Shown piece after piece: positions 44,968 to 55,400 of a stretch of DNA of 64,000 nucleotides (position 1 is the stretch's first letter; every line of letters begins with the position of its first letter). The position numbers and the translations under genes are program-made. Below the pieces are notes generated by a model. It was not told where the DNA came from, searched no databases, and was given only the letters and a program-made list of their open reading frames with translations. This DNA comes from Paramacrobiotus metropolitanus (taxonomy: Eukaryota > Tardigrada > Eutardigrada > Parachela > Macrobiotidae): the NCBI RefSeq assembly GCF_019649055.1, contig NW_026570388.1:1-64000 (forward strand). The letters are read 5' to 3'.

Positions 44968-45701
44968 CCAGTAAAGTTGAAATCAGCGCATATTGACCAA
45001 AATATGAGACTTATACCACCTTGTAGTATAAAATCTGTAGTATTTAGATAAATTTTTTATTTTCCGGTAAGTATTATTAATTTTGTGTAATAATCATCCA
45101 AAGTAAGTATGGGAGAACGTTCGGTGACGTCTACGCGCGCACATCAAAGATGCCGCCCATCGCGTACCTGAGATACGGATCTTCTCAAATGCTGATCGCG
45201 GATATGCTGCATCGCCTGGTTATCAGTTGGCAGATCATATCCGCGGATTCAGTGCGAGCTGAAGTGAAGTCAGCTATATCGTCTGAGCACTGAACGGCAT
45301 AATTTTTGATTCTGGTTCTGCGAACCAGAAAAATTGCAATTCAAAGTTTCTAGATTTAAAAACTTACGAAAATAATAGTATTCCGTCGGCGCTCTATGTA
45401 AATCGAAAATTAGAGCGAATAAAAATTTTTCTTTTATCGTTAACGTAACTGCTGTAAAGACAGGCCAGCGCTCAAGATCGGAGTAAAGATCCGTATATCA
45501 GGTGCGCGATGGGCGGCATCTTTGATGTGCGCGCGTAGACGTCACCGAACGTTCTCCCATACTTACTTTGGATGATTATTACACAAAATTAATAATACTT
45601 ACCGGAAAATAAAAAATTTATCCAAATACTACAGATTTTATACTACAAGGTGGTATAAGTCTCATATTTTGGTCAATATGCGCTGATTTCAACTTTACTG
45701 G
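44968..45701. mobile_element. 734-bp foldback/MITE element, TTA target duplication
   Basis: Inverted arms of about 215 bases (44968-45182 and 45487-45701) are almost identical. They start CCAGTAAAGTTG and end CAACTTTACTGG. TTA flanks both sides (44965-44967, 45702-45704). Copy 2 of the host repeat at 24665-25105 shows the unoccupied site with a single TTA. The 3-bp TTA duplication suggests PIF/Harbinger mobilisation. The middle is non-coding. Confidence 0.9.
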
Positions 45702-45704
45702 TTA

Positions 45705-46060
45705 ATGAAGCACCTCTGTGTCACTTGAAGTAATGTAAAAAATTTGTGCATTTATGCAACAAAAAATATATCATTAAATTAATTTCTTAGTAAGTAGTTA
45801 GCCATTATGTAAACTACTGGTGAAAACAAAAATCAAAAGATTCGGTGAAGAATTCGAAAACCCAAAACTGAAATGGATTGTGCTATATTTTCTGTTTTTT
45901 CACAGTCATTTTTTCGAAATGCCTCAACCGAAATGCTCTTTATTGCCACAAACGTTGAAACTTTTTATGTGTCAATTGCCAGTATTGTGCTTAATATTAC
46001 TGTGATGGCAGAACGTCTTAAAAAATTTTGAGCGTGAAGTAAAGGTTGTTTCTCACCGCA
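45705..46060. other. No gene recognised
   Basis: AT-rich flank of the minisatellite repeat. Nothing supportable. Confidence 0.4.
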
Positions 46061-46063
46061 CCC

Positions 46064-46250
46064 GGACATTTGGGGGTGTGACATTTCGCCGCAGCCAAAT
46101 GCGACGCGCGACTTTTCGCCGCAAAGACATTTCGCCGGGGACATCTAGTCGCTGGGACATTTCGCTTTGGGACATACTGGTTTGAGACAATTAACATTTG
46201 CGACATTCCGACGCAAGACATCTGGCCGCGGACGGTTCGCCGTCAGAACG
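46064..46250 (+). repeat. Degenerate GACATTTCGCC short-period repeat
   Basis: About ten units of 13-20 bases start with GACATTT or GACAT and continue CGCCG, CGCTTTG and similar. The clearest are at 46079-46150. Function unknown. Confidence 0.6.
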
Positions 46251-47332
46251 AATTCGAAACGCTGCCCGCACGTTAGTAACTGTAGAAAATTTATGAATAT
46301 TAGGCAAATTTCTACTGTCAGATATGACACAGAAGCAAAGAGCAAAAAGGGAGCAAATATCTCTCCTTTATTGAGAATCAATAAAGCAACCCACAAAAAC
46401 AGCACAGAAAAACCAATGCGGAAAAGCTGTGGTGAAAAGTGGCTGCCAGCGAGCTCGGTGGAAATCGTGATAATGCCGCGGCATGCAGCAGCTGAATCAC
46501 AGCTGGTACCGCAAAGCATGGGATCGCTCGTAAGCGCTGGGCCACACCTCCAAAGTGCATAGCGAACGCTGATTGGTCAGCGTAGACAAAGTATACGCTG
46601 AGTTATCAGCGTATATGAGCGGCACGGATGGCGTAGCCATACGCGTGCGGGCGACAGAGCAAGCCACTAGAGGTGTCAACCAACTCGTGTGAGCGGTCTC
46701 TGACATGCCTCTGGGCGGGAGTGTGAGCTCCTGCGAACACCTTCCGACTCTGCCCCTGGCCAACCCGGTAGGGTGCCAGGATCCGATACCCGGTAGGGCC
46801 GGATGCCGCTTTGTCTCTTGCCCGGTAGGGCCGCTGTATCCAGACCCGCGGTGCATGCACCGAACGGCCGAAATCTGGAGGGCACTTTGTGTGTTGGAGG
46901 TTCCAGTGTGGTGGTTGATGAGGCTTCTTCGGTCGATGAAGTAAAAAAATAAAGTTTATAAGGCTCATTAAAGTAACATCACAATTGGTGAGAATTAAAG
47001 TAAGATCATAAGTAAGAGATCCCAAAGCCAATTCCTTTGGTTAGTGGGCTAAATGAGAACATCAATTTCTTTGGTTAATAAGTCTAGAAAAACCAGGTCT
47101 GGTAAAAAACTAGACAAAAATACTTATTCCGACTAGGCTTGTCCACAGGGCAGATTCTGCACACACGGGTCCTAGTCAACGGTCCGCATAATCCGGTAGG
47201 ATTGGTCTGGTCTTGTGGATCTGGGGCGACGGTTCCCAGAGATGTCCACAGTGTCCAGCTTAGTAATTCAGCGGTGAGTATGGAAGGCACTGTTGCTTTC
47301 GCAAGGACAGTTTGTCCCCTTCCTAGTATGAT

Positions 47333-48035
47333 GGACCGGTCCCGGTTGGGCGGTCCGTAAGAGGTCCTTAGGTATGGCCTCTGGGCAGGATTGGTGCTCC
47401 ATGTCAGATATGGGACGACCAAAATGATGCGATGGACCAGTCTGGTTGGGCCGGTCCATACGTTGGTCTGATATGTCCCTGTTGGACCGAACCCGTTGGG
47501 GTGGTCCTCAAAGGCTTGTGAATGGTGCCTCCGGGCGGAAGGTGTGCTCCCGCGATTCAGATGAGTGCGATAGACCGGTCCCGTTAGGGTGGTCTACTTT
47601 GGCCAGGTTTGGCCCTGCATGCCGGTTTGGTCATGCCTGTATTGGACCGGACCCGTTAGGGTAGTCCATGCTCTGGCGGGAGTGGGATTCCTGTCGGATT
47701 CCTTCCAAATGGCCAGAGTGGTGTGATGGACCAATCCCGTTTGGGCGGTCCTGGTTTGGCCCCGCATACCGGTTTGGTCACGCGTCTCGGGCCAAAAAAG
47801 TTAAAGTTCGAGTGCACCCCGGTTGTGTCATGCATCTCAGGCCAAAAAAGTTAAAGTTCGAGTGCACCCCGGTTGGGTCATGCATCTCGGGCCAAAAAAG
47901 TTAAAGTTCGAGTGCACCCCGGTTGGGTCATGCATCTCGGGCCAAAAATGCGCCAAGTCCAAGAGGGCCATAATGGGAAAATTTCTAAGTCCCATGACCG
48001 AAGTGGTGTGATGGACCAACCCGTTGGGGCGGTCC
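47333..48035 (-). repeat. Array of GGACC...GGTCC stem-loops
   Basis: Seven 23-24-base units at 47333, 47434, 47484, 47572, 47644, 47728 and 48013. Each pairs GGACC with GGTCC and, in most, CCC with GGG around a four-base loop (GTTG, GTTA, GTTT, GGTT). At 47572-47595 the outer pair is AGACC/GGTCT, so pairing is kept by a double change. Shorter relatives with the core CCCGGTAGGG are at 46764, 46789 and 46821. Confidence 0.8.
47786..47950 (-). repeat. 50-bp tandem repeat, 3.3 copies
   Basis: Units at 47786-47835, 47836-47885 and 47886-47935 plus a partial fourth. Each reads CTCGGGCCAAAAAAGTTAAA and on to GGTCATGCAT. The copies are nearly identical, so the expansion is recent. Confidence 0.9.
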
Positions 48036-49191
48036 AAACTCGGTCTCTGTCTTGCCTTGGGCGGGATACGGAGCTCCTGCGTGGCGAGATGTGTCTCTGG
48101 CTGTTGCGGGCCTTAAAAGGCCTGTATGGCCGGCTTTGGCTCTCCGTTGTGGACTTAGTCGTTTTCTCAGTGGGCCACGCCGTTTGGCGGGCCAAAATGG
48201 ACTTAGTCGCTTTGTCGGCGGTCCATGGTTGATGGCGGGCCAAAATGGACTTAGTCGATTTTTCATCGGTCCTAGGTAAATGGCGGGCCATCATGGCGCG
48301 CCAAGGTAATTGGCGGGCCAAAGTTGCAGATTTGTTGAATCTGGTCCATCTCACTGGCCGTGGGCCATGAGTTAGCTACCATGTCTGATAGGCGAATGGC
48401 AGATACCATGTCAGATAGGTTTCCCCGGGACCGTGGCCATAACGAAAATTAAGTGGCTCTGACGAAAACATCAGGTTGGCCTGGCCAAACTCCAAAAATT
48501 AGGTTGTGGGCGCCGGTAGGCGTTTACCACGGAGTATCCGGTCTGCTGACTAGGGAAGTCTTCAGTTGGCCTCTGGGCGGTGAGTCCGTTGGTTTTGCCT
48601 CTGGGCGGTGGACTCTTTGGTTTTGCCTCTGGGCGGTCCTTATCACAGGCGGTGCATGCAATGGTGGGCGTACCACAAATTCTATGTGGCTCCCATAACT
48701 CACTGGTCCCAGTTGCTTAGTAGGGCAACTAGACTCGTGAGCCGCATATGGCCGTTAGACACATAGCGGGCCTGGTCCAAACTCTATGGGCCAGGACTTG
48801 TCCATGGATTACCGCAAACTCTATGCGGTCCAGGACTGATCCACCGGGTTACCGCAAATTCTATGCGGGCCGTCGCCGCCTTTTGGGCGCTGGATCTTTT
48901 CCATGCCGGGGAACTTAGCTCGCGCCAAGTTCGGTCCGGTGGACTCCATCGGATGGTCTGGGATGGCCAGGCCAAGTTCATGGTCCCAGCCGCTAAGCCA
49001 GAGCCAATCCGGGGAATCCGGTTAAGGTCCAGGGATTTTTTTGGTTCAATAAGGTTGACGTTACATGGCCGTAAGCCACGTTTATTGGGCAAGGGTAACA
49101 ACCGTTAGATTGTACCCGTGGTGATGGTCAAGTCCGGTTCAGGCCAATGTCGGTCCAGGTTCAGGGCCGACATGCAGGAATGGCCGTTGGC

Positions 49192-50898
49192 CTATTCCTG
49201 CGCGTCTCCTTGGTCCTGGCGATCGCCGGTCCCCTCTGGGTTCAGTGGGTCGACGACGGTTTCTTCGTATTCCGCCATTTCCTGTTCGGTCGTGTTTTGT
49301 TGACCGGAGGCGCTGACCGGCTGGGCCTCTTGGTTGGCCGAGGACTGTTGCTGTGTAGACGATGCCGCCGAGCGCTGGGAGCGAAACTTCGTTGGAAGCT
49401 TTCGCGCTGCCGTTCGGTTAACGTACGACTCGGCTGCGTCATCGTGGTCCTTCGGCTCGCGGTACAGGTAGTCATTGGCGCGGCGTTTGAAAGTATTCAG
49501 TGCGCTCTGAATCTTGACTCCTGCCTCAATCTCATGGATCTGGTTTCCGAGCAGGGCCACGTGGGTGAGAAGTTGAGGGATGATCTTCCCCTGCCGGTAG
49601 GCAGTCTCAAGTTCCCAGTGGCTCCGCAGATGGCCAAGTCTGGCCGCAAAGATACGGATGACCGTACCGTTCCAGGTATACGCATAAGTACCCGTTGGGG
49701 CCTCTGCGTAGTTTTCCGGTCTGCGCGGGATTCGCATGGCGGCCCGTGCTGCTGTGACCAGGAAACTGGCGTTCGCGTCCGGTAGGACGAACTGAGCCAG
49801 GTACTTGACGACATCCAATTGGTCATCGCGAATGTGCAGTTGGCACAAGTCATTCCAGTCCGGACGTGTGATGGGCTCACCCAAGAGGTTAACATCCGCA
49901 GCGCACGATAGTGCGTTACTGCGGACGATTGGGTAGCCTTCGCGGTTGGCGATGTGCTCGTCCATGTTGAAGGTGTGGGGCCAGTCCTTTCGCTGGAACT
50001 CCGTTTCAAGTCCGGACGACCTGATAAAGTTCTGCAAATCCTGGATGGTGGCGTCAATCTGGGCCCATTTAGTCCGTGGGTACGGGATGGCCTTCATAAT
50101 ATAATCCGTCACCTCCCGATGGGGACGTGGCCGGATGTTGACGCCTTGGTCGGCCGCATACTTGTATGGGTCGAAGTCCGCTGTAGTGGTGCTGACGTCA
50201 GATCGGGCCGGTGGGTCCGATGACGGTGCCAATGGCGCTGGCGCGTGCTGTTGAGCCCGGGCCGGGTCGTACTGGCCTTTTAAGGCATCCAAAAGTCCGC
50301 CTTGCATCAGCTGTTTGGCCACGAGGTCCACCATCTGGCTATTGATGGTGGCCATGAACTGGTCATAAGTCGCCGAAGTTGACACCTCGTGCCCGTGGGG
50401 CCGAGTGCCTGGCGATGGCCGGCGCTGATGGGACTGGTCATGAGTTTTCGGGACGGCCGTTTGGCCGCGCCCTGATAAGCGGTCAGAACCCGTGTTACGG
50501 GCCCGCATGCGGTCGAAGTCGCGTTCCGCCTTCTTGTCCAACGCCGTTTGGCTAAGGATTGGCGGTTGAGTTCCTGCGCTGCTCCAGCCGGGTTGTCTGT
50601 CGCCACTGCGGTGCATATAGAGATCGTGGATCTCTATCTGTTCATGATCCCTCAGTAGGGGGATCAGATGGCGTCCATTGCGGCTGGTCATGTGGCAGTA
50701 CGCATCAAAGTTGCCTCTGACCACTTCCAAGTAGAAGCAGTAGGCTCTTTCCGCTTCGTCACGGAACCCGGGCCGCAAGTGATATGCGCAGGGGAAATAC
50801 TCCCGTCGAGAGTTTTCCCTCCGGCCGGACACGTCCAAACTGTTGAGTCGGCAGTCCGCGCATCCCGAGTCATACTTCTGCTGAGGAGTTAGTCCCAT
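49192..50898 (-). CDS. 568-residue protein of the giant retroelement, zinc motif at N-terminus
   Basis: Starts at ATG 50898, which follows an acceptor-like TTACCGCAG, and ends at 49192. Residues 13-40 hold C-x2-C-x20-C-x2-H, a likely zinc site. A disordered polar stretch follows (about 90-250), then a compact mostly helical domain (about 270-500; PRTKWAQIDATIQDLQNFI, VVKYLAQFVLPDANASFLV). A polar C-terminus rich in Q, S and E ends the protein. There is no signal peptide or membrane segment, so it does not look like an envelope protein. Capsid-like or nucleic-acid-binding roles are possible but unproven. I do not recognise the family. Confidence 0.75.
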   Translation of the reverse strand: MGLTPQQKYDSGCADCRLNSLDVSGRRENSRREYFPCAYHLRPGFRDEAERAYCFYLEVVRGNFDAYCHMTSRNGRHLIPLLRDHEQIEIHDLYMHRSGDRQPGWSSAGTQPPILSQTALDKKAERDFDRMRARNTGSDRLSGRGQTAVPKTHDQSHQRRPSPGTRPHGHEVSTSATYDQFMATINSQMVDLVAKQLMQGGLLDALKGQYDPARAQQHAPAPLAPSSDPPARSDVSTTTADFDPYKYAADQGVNIRPRPHREVTDYIMKAIPYPRTKWAQIDATIQDLQNFIRSSGLETEFQRKDWPHTFNMDEHIANREGYPIVRSNALSCAADVNLLGEPITRPDWNDLCQLHIRDDQLDVVKYLAQFVLPDANASFLVTAARAAMRIPRRPENYAEAPTGTYAYTWNGTVIRIFAARLGHLRSHWELETAYRQGKIIPQLLTHVALLGNQIHEIEAGVKIQSALNTFKRRANDYLYREPKDHDDAAESYVNRTAARKLPTKFRSQRSAASSTQQQSSANQEAQPVSASGQQNTTEQEMAEYEETVVDPLNPEGTGDRQDQGDAQE

Positions 50899-51000
50899 TC
50901 TCTGCGGTAACAGAAATGAAACATGCAGAATGCTGGTGAAGTCCGGTAGGACTGGTCCCTATGGTTATTACGCCCTATGATTTTACGTCCCTATGCATTT

Positions 51001-51046
51001 TACAACCCGTCCCCCCCCTATGCCCTATGCAAGTTCTATGCCGGGT
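51001..51046 (-). other. Purine-rich tract between two frames
   Basis: On the minus strand the spacer after the 51046 stop holds GCATAGGGCATAGGGGGGGG, followed by further CATAGGG copies. It might be a second-strand primer tract or only a spacer repeat. Confidence 0.3.
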
Positions 51047-52470
51047 CACTGGTGGTAGGACTTCCGCTTCTGCTTCTTTTTGGTGGAAGCTAGAGTGGGT
51101 GCGTCAGCAGGACGAGGGCCATAACGGTCAGGTGGGTCTTGCCGCTTTCGGTAGCGCTGCTGGGCCTCTGGCTCATCGACCGTTTGGTCGAGCCAGCCTT
51201 CGCGCAACATCTTCTTGACGACATGTCTGACGTCCTCGAAGATGTGGAATAAGCCTATGGTCCGGCCGTCGCCCGAGGCGTATTCCGTTCCATCTACTAG
51301 TTGCGGGTGGTGCGCCATGTAGTAAAGCTGATAATGGCCCAGCAGTTGGTTGGCAATTTCTCCACGAGTGAGGCCAAGTGGGTACGGTGTGGTGGTCAGT
51401 ACCGTGAGAACAGCGTTACGCCATTCCCAGTATCCTTGAGGGGCTGCGTCACGATTTTCCGGTGGGAACGTGTAGAAGATGTCGCCGTTGGGCATATGGG
51501 TCCGCAGGATCACTCCCTCATTGTACGCCATTTGGACGTACTGCCTCACTTTGGATTTGGAGAGCCATGGGCCCTCCCATTTCTCGATGAGCTGGAAGGC
51601 CAAGTCGCCTGTGGCGAAGGTTGTGCCCGTTTGGGACAACGCCTGTAGGGCGGCCTTCACGTATACCCATCCTTTATCCATGTTGGAGATCTTCATCTTC
51701 TTCGATGGATCTCCGCCTGGCCATTTCCTGGCCACCTTTGGTGGCGGTGGCGAAACATAGCCAATGCGTGGTTTGGCTGGGTGTGGATCTGGCAGAGTAT
51801 GGCGCACTTCGCCCGAGTCCGATTCTGGGGAAAACGTGTCCCTCACTTGTCGGACAACTGGGTCGGGCGGTGCTGCGCTTCCGCTGGATTGGGCGCTTTC
51901 CATGCTGCCTTCGTGTTCTTGTTGGGCGCCCTGTGCGCCGCTCTGGTCCTCCATGATCTGGTCACCGGTAGGTGCCTGATTCTCGTCGCCTGGAGGGATT
52001 TCCACGCTATGGTCCGGTGGGACATTGATGGTCAGTTTGCCAGGGCTTTGGTCATCGTCATCAGAGTCTTCCGAGTCGGACTTCTTTGATGCCATGTCCT
52101 GGTCCTGTTCATCCTCTTCTTCATCTTCTTCTGAGTCCTCTGGGTTGGAGTCCTCAGAATCCGAGTCAGAAGGTGGCGGGGTCGGTGATTTCTTCCCGCG
52201 CCCCTTCTTGGCCGTAGTCTTTCGACTCTTCACTGAGGTGGCTGATGGGGCCGGTGAAGGAGGCCGGGACCGGCCAGCTGCGTTAGGCAGCGACACAGTG
52301 TCCCGTGGCGAGGGCCGTTGGCCTGTCGCACGCATCTGCGCCTCCTGCTGTTCCTTTCGGAAGGCGTTCTCCTCCGTGTTACCGATGGTCTCGGTGGCTT
52401 CTCTTTGGGCAAATTCTTTGGGCCAGGCAGTTTGGCCAGTTGGGTCATGTTATATGCCTCTTTGGCCCTG
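51046..52470 (-). CDS. C-terminal (-1 frame) part of the ~2,500-residue polyprotein
   Basis: Open from just after a TAA at about 52456 to the stop at 51046. It overlaps the preceding frame by more than 200 bases. The protein-like sequence starts well before any ATG (EFAQREATETIGNTEENAF), so it is best read as a continuation of the upstream frame. An acidic low-complexity stretch (EEDEEEDEQDQD) is followed by a module that resembles a winged-helix pair: GWVYVKAALQALSQ, then VRQYVQMAYNEGVILRTH, and a second part ending VKKMLREGWL. The C-terminus is basic (KKKQKRK). It may bind nucleic acid. Confidence 0.6.
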
Positions 52471-55400
52471 CCTTTCAGGTCTTTGGCCTTTGCTCCAACC
52501 GCTTTCCGTCTGCTCGAGTCCCATCTGGTGCCAATGTCGTGTGACACGTACAGAGACCGTTGGGTCTTCTGTGGGATAAATCCCGGGACGGCGAAGCGTA
52601 ATGGTTCGGCGCGGAAGGCATTAGTGGTTTCCAGGTCGCCATCTCTGACCCATGCTAATATTTCGTTGATTAGCTGGTCACTGAGATCCCATGGGTTGGT
52701 CGATCCCTGATAGTAAAGGGCGTTGATTGTCCTGGCTATGTCCATCAAAGGGGAGCCTCTTGGGTCATGTAGGTACCCAATGGCTCGGCAGACCTGTTGA
52801 AAGGTGGTGTCCCTGCTACGGGAAAGTCCAGATGGCCGGTGGGCCACGTGGATTTCTGCCATGCTGGTCCAGTCACGATGTGTGCGAACCAGCAGTCCTG
52901 TGTCCAGGATGAGAGTAATCACCCGCCGCATAAAGGGTGCCGTCAGTGTGCGGTCCGCGGGCGGGAGTCCTGTGAATTCTTCGCCGTGTGCTATACGGGT
53001 GCGTAAAACACTGACGAGACACTGATAAAGATCTCGACCCGTTTCCCTTCTCATGATTCTGGCCAGTGCCACCCATTGTTCAACGTAACCCGGTGGGATT
53101 TCGATGTGGGTGGCTTCTGGTCCTGGGTCGGGAAGTTCAGCTTCATCATCCCAAGGTGATGGGAGTATGACTTCCTCCGACTGCGTATCTTCGTCAGGGA
53201 GTGGTTCGAAGTCTTCGTCCTTGTATCCTTCTGGGAGGGAAGGTTTTGGCTTGGGTTGTGCCAAAGGTTGTGATGGCCCTGGTTTGCCCGGACTGTCCGA
53301 TAGGATCTGGACATCTTCGTCGCCTGACAGCCGTTTCTCAAGCTGGGCGATTTTGGCCTCACGAGTTTTCTTGGCCTTGGCCTCTTCTTTCTTTTGGCGG
53401 TTCCTTTCGGCCTCAGGGTTTACTGGTGGCCGCGATGTGTCCGCCTGACTCCCACTCGGTTGAGGGGATGTTGGACGAGAGGCCGGTTTGGCCCTCTCGG
53501 GTTTCTTGGCTTTCCTCGACTGCTTACCCCTTTGAGAGTTGGCCGAGTGAATTACTTGTGCGCCAAGTGCCAAGTCCTCTAATGTCCCAGATATGGGAAA
53601 GGATACTGGCTGGCCAAAGGGAATGTTATCCACTCTGGCTGGCATAGTGGTCAAGACTGTGGGAACAACGGCCGTTGGACCTGTTCCTGCTTGACTCTGG
53701 TCTGCTGGTGCCTTTGGTGGTGTTTTGGCCTTCGATGGTCCCGGTGTTGGCTCAGCTTGTGGCGTAACCACAACTGGCCCTGAAGGGGATATGTCCATCG
53801 GTTCTGGCTCTGGAGGCGCTTGCGTCTGAGGTGGCACCACTGTCGGTGCGTTTGACGATAGCCGTTCGGCCATCTTTGGGTCCTTCTCCGGTGAGGGGAA
53901 GAGACGTCTGCGCCTTCGGATCCAGTAGTCTGATATCATTCTGAGCACCAGCCGGCGGAGCATGTCGGTAAACATCTCGTAATCTTCCGACCTATTCTGG
54001 TCCTTAGCCTCTTGTCTCTTTCTGATGAGGTAAGGGTACTGCCGGCGGTCATTGTTCTCGGCATGGGCCACAAGGTGTCTCTGCTCCGTTGGAGTGAGCG
54101 CACTCATGGGCATCAGGGCCGAGTCAGCTTCCACCTGTTCGGTTGGAAGCTCAATGAAGGTTTTCGCCGGTTCAGGGGCCACTGGTGCTGGTGGCGGAAT
54201 CCGTTCGACCGTTATGGTCATGACCGGCTGTTGAGGAGGAGGCGTGGTGTCCATCTTCTCCTTTTCCGGTGATTTGCCTGGCCGGCTCGGTGTGAACCGG
54301 GGAGGCGGTGGTTCAGGGGCCGGCATACTTGGCATGCGCGCCGGTTGTGATGTGGCGCGGCCAGGAGAAGTCCGTTTCTCGGGAGACCGGCTTTTGCGAG
54401 GGGATCTCCTCGGTAGAGGAGATTTATCCCTCACGGTCTCGTACAGGACGCGTTGGACGTCTTTGTCCAAGTCTTCTTCGTCCTCGCTGGACAGAACGCC
54501 GTAGTAGGCTGCCGGGAACTGAGGAATTTCCTCGTCACTTTGGACCTCCTCCGATGGGAGTTGGTCTTCCACTGGCTGACCTGGTCTTGGGCGTGGTTCC
54601 ACTGTCCAAGCTCTCGGGTTGATGTGTGGCCCTCTGATATATATTGCGTGCTCGATGATTTCGCCAGGCAGTCTGCGCTGGCGAAGGGCCTGGCTTTTGC
54701 TTCGCATAGCCATGAGTCTGCGGATGAGGATGTTCCGTTCCTGGACCAGTAATTGACAGCTCCGGTAGGTGCGGTCAATCTCGTGTTCGGTCAAGGCTGG
54801 ATCGCCGGCGCGTATCCGCTGGCGCATGTTCTCTTCCGTGAGGTTTAAGCGAAGATCAACTTCTATGATCTCGCTTACCAGTTCGTTATGCGGGTCCATC
54901 TGATACTGGCTGGTTGGGCCCGGTGGGGTCAACCGTATACGATGCCTCGTTTGAGGCTCGTCCCGCAAAGGTGCCGTTGTTCCCGATGGGATTGGCCGCT
55001 CCTCCGGTGGTGAGAGCACTTGGCCCTGTCCAGGGAACTTCTTTGGTGGTGACTTCTTCTTCTTGGTCGTTAGACCACGAAGAACCAACGTTGGTTGGCT
55101 AGTCGCAGGTTTAAGTATAGGTGGCCCAGGCCTGGTAGGGCCAGGGCGCTCCGAGTCCCCTGTTGGGCCACTCCCCGTTGGAGGAGTGGGCCTGCGGGTT
55201 GGGTTCAGCTCCAGGTCCATCGGTGGTCCTCTCCATGCTGGGAGTGACCGTTGTGAAGGTGGCTCCTCTGCCTCTGGAGGAGTCCGTTTCTTCCTTATGA
55301 ACCTGGGCGACTGTGGGCCACCAGTTGTAGCTGGCGTGGCCGTTCTTTCCGGTGTGGCTGGCTTTCCTCCGGTCGATTTCCTGTCCTTTGGACGGACGAC

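Larger units (their letters stand above)
46700..49190 (-). repeat. Structured non-coding tail of the giant retroelement
   Basis: Has no open frame of note. It is packed with recurrent short inverted repeats of the type GGACC-CCC-GTTG-GGG-GGTCC, GCCTCTGGGCGG boxes paired with GCTCC, a 50-bp tandem repeat, and repeats of GGGCCAAAATGGACTTAGTC (48190-48260). It may be 3' UTR, LTR or both. Confidence 0.6.

Noticed and set aside
47786-47950. CRISPR array
   Set aside because: The units are contiguous 50-bp tandem repeats without variable spacers, in a eukaryotic genome.
51001-51046. Polypurine tract marking the start of a 3' LTR
   Set aside because: If so, the LTR would contain the 568-codon gene. 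No inverted terminal dinucleotides or second copy are visible, so I kept it only as a tract.
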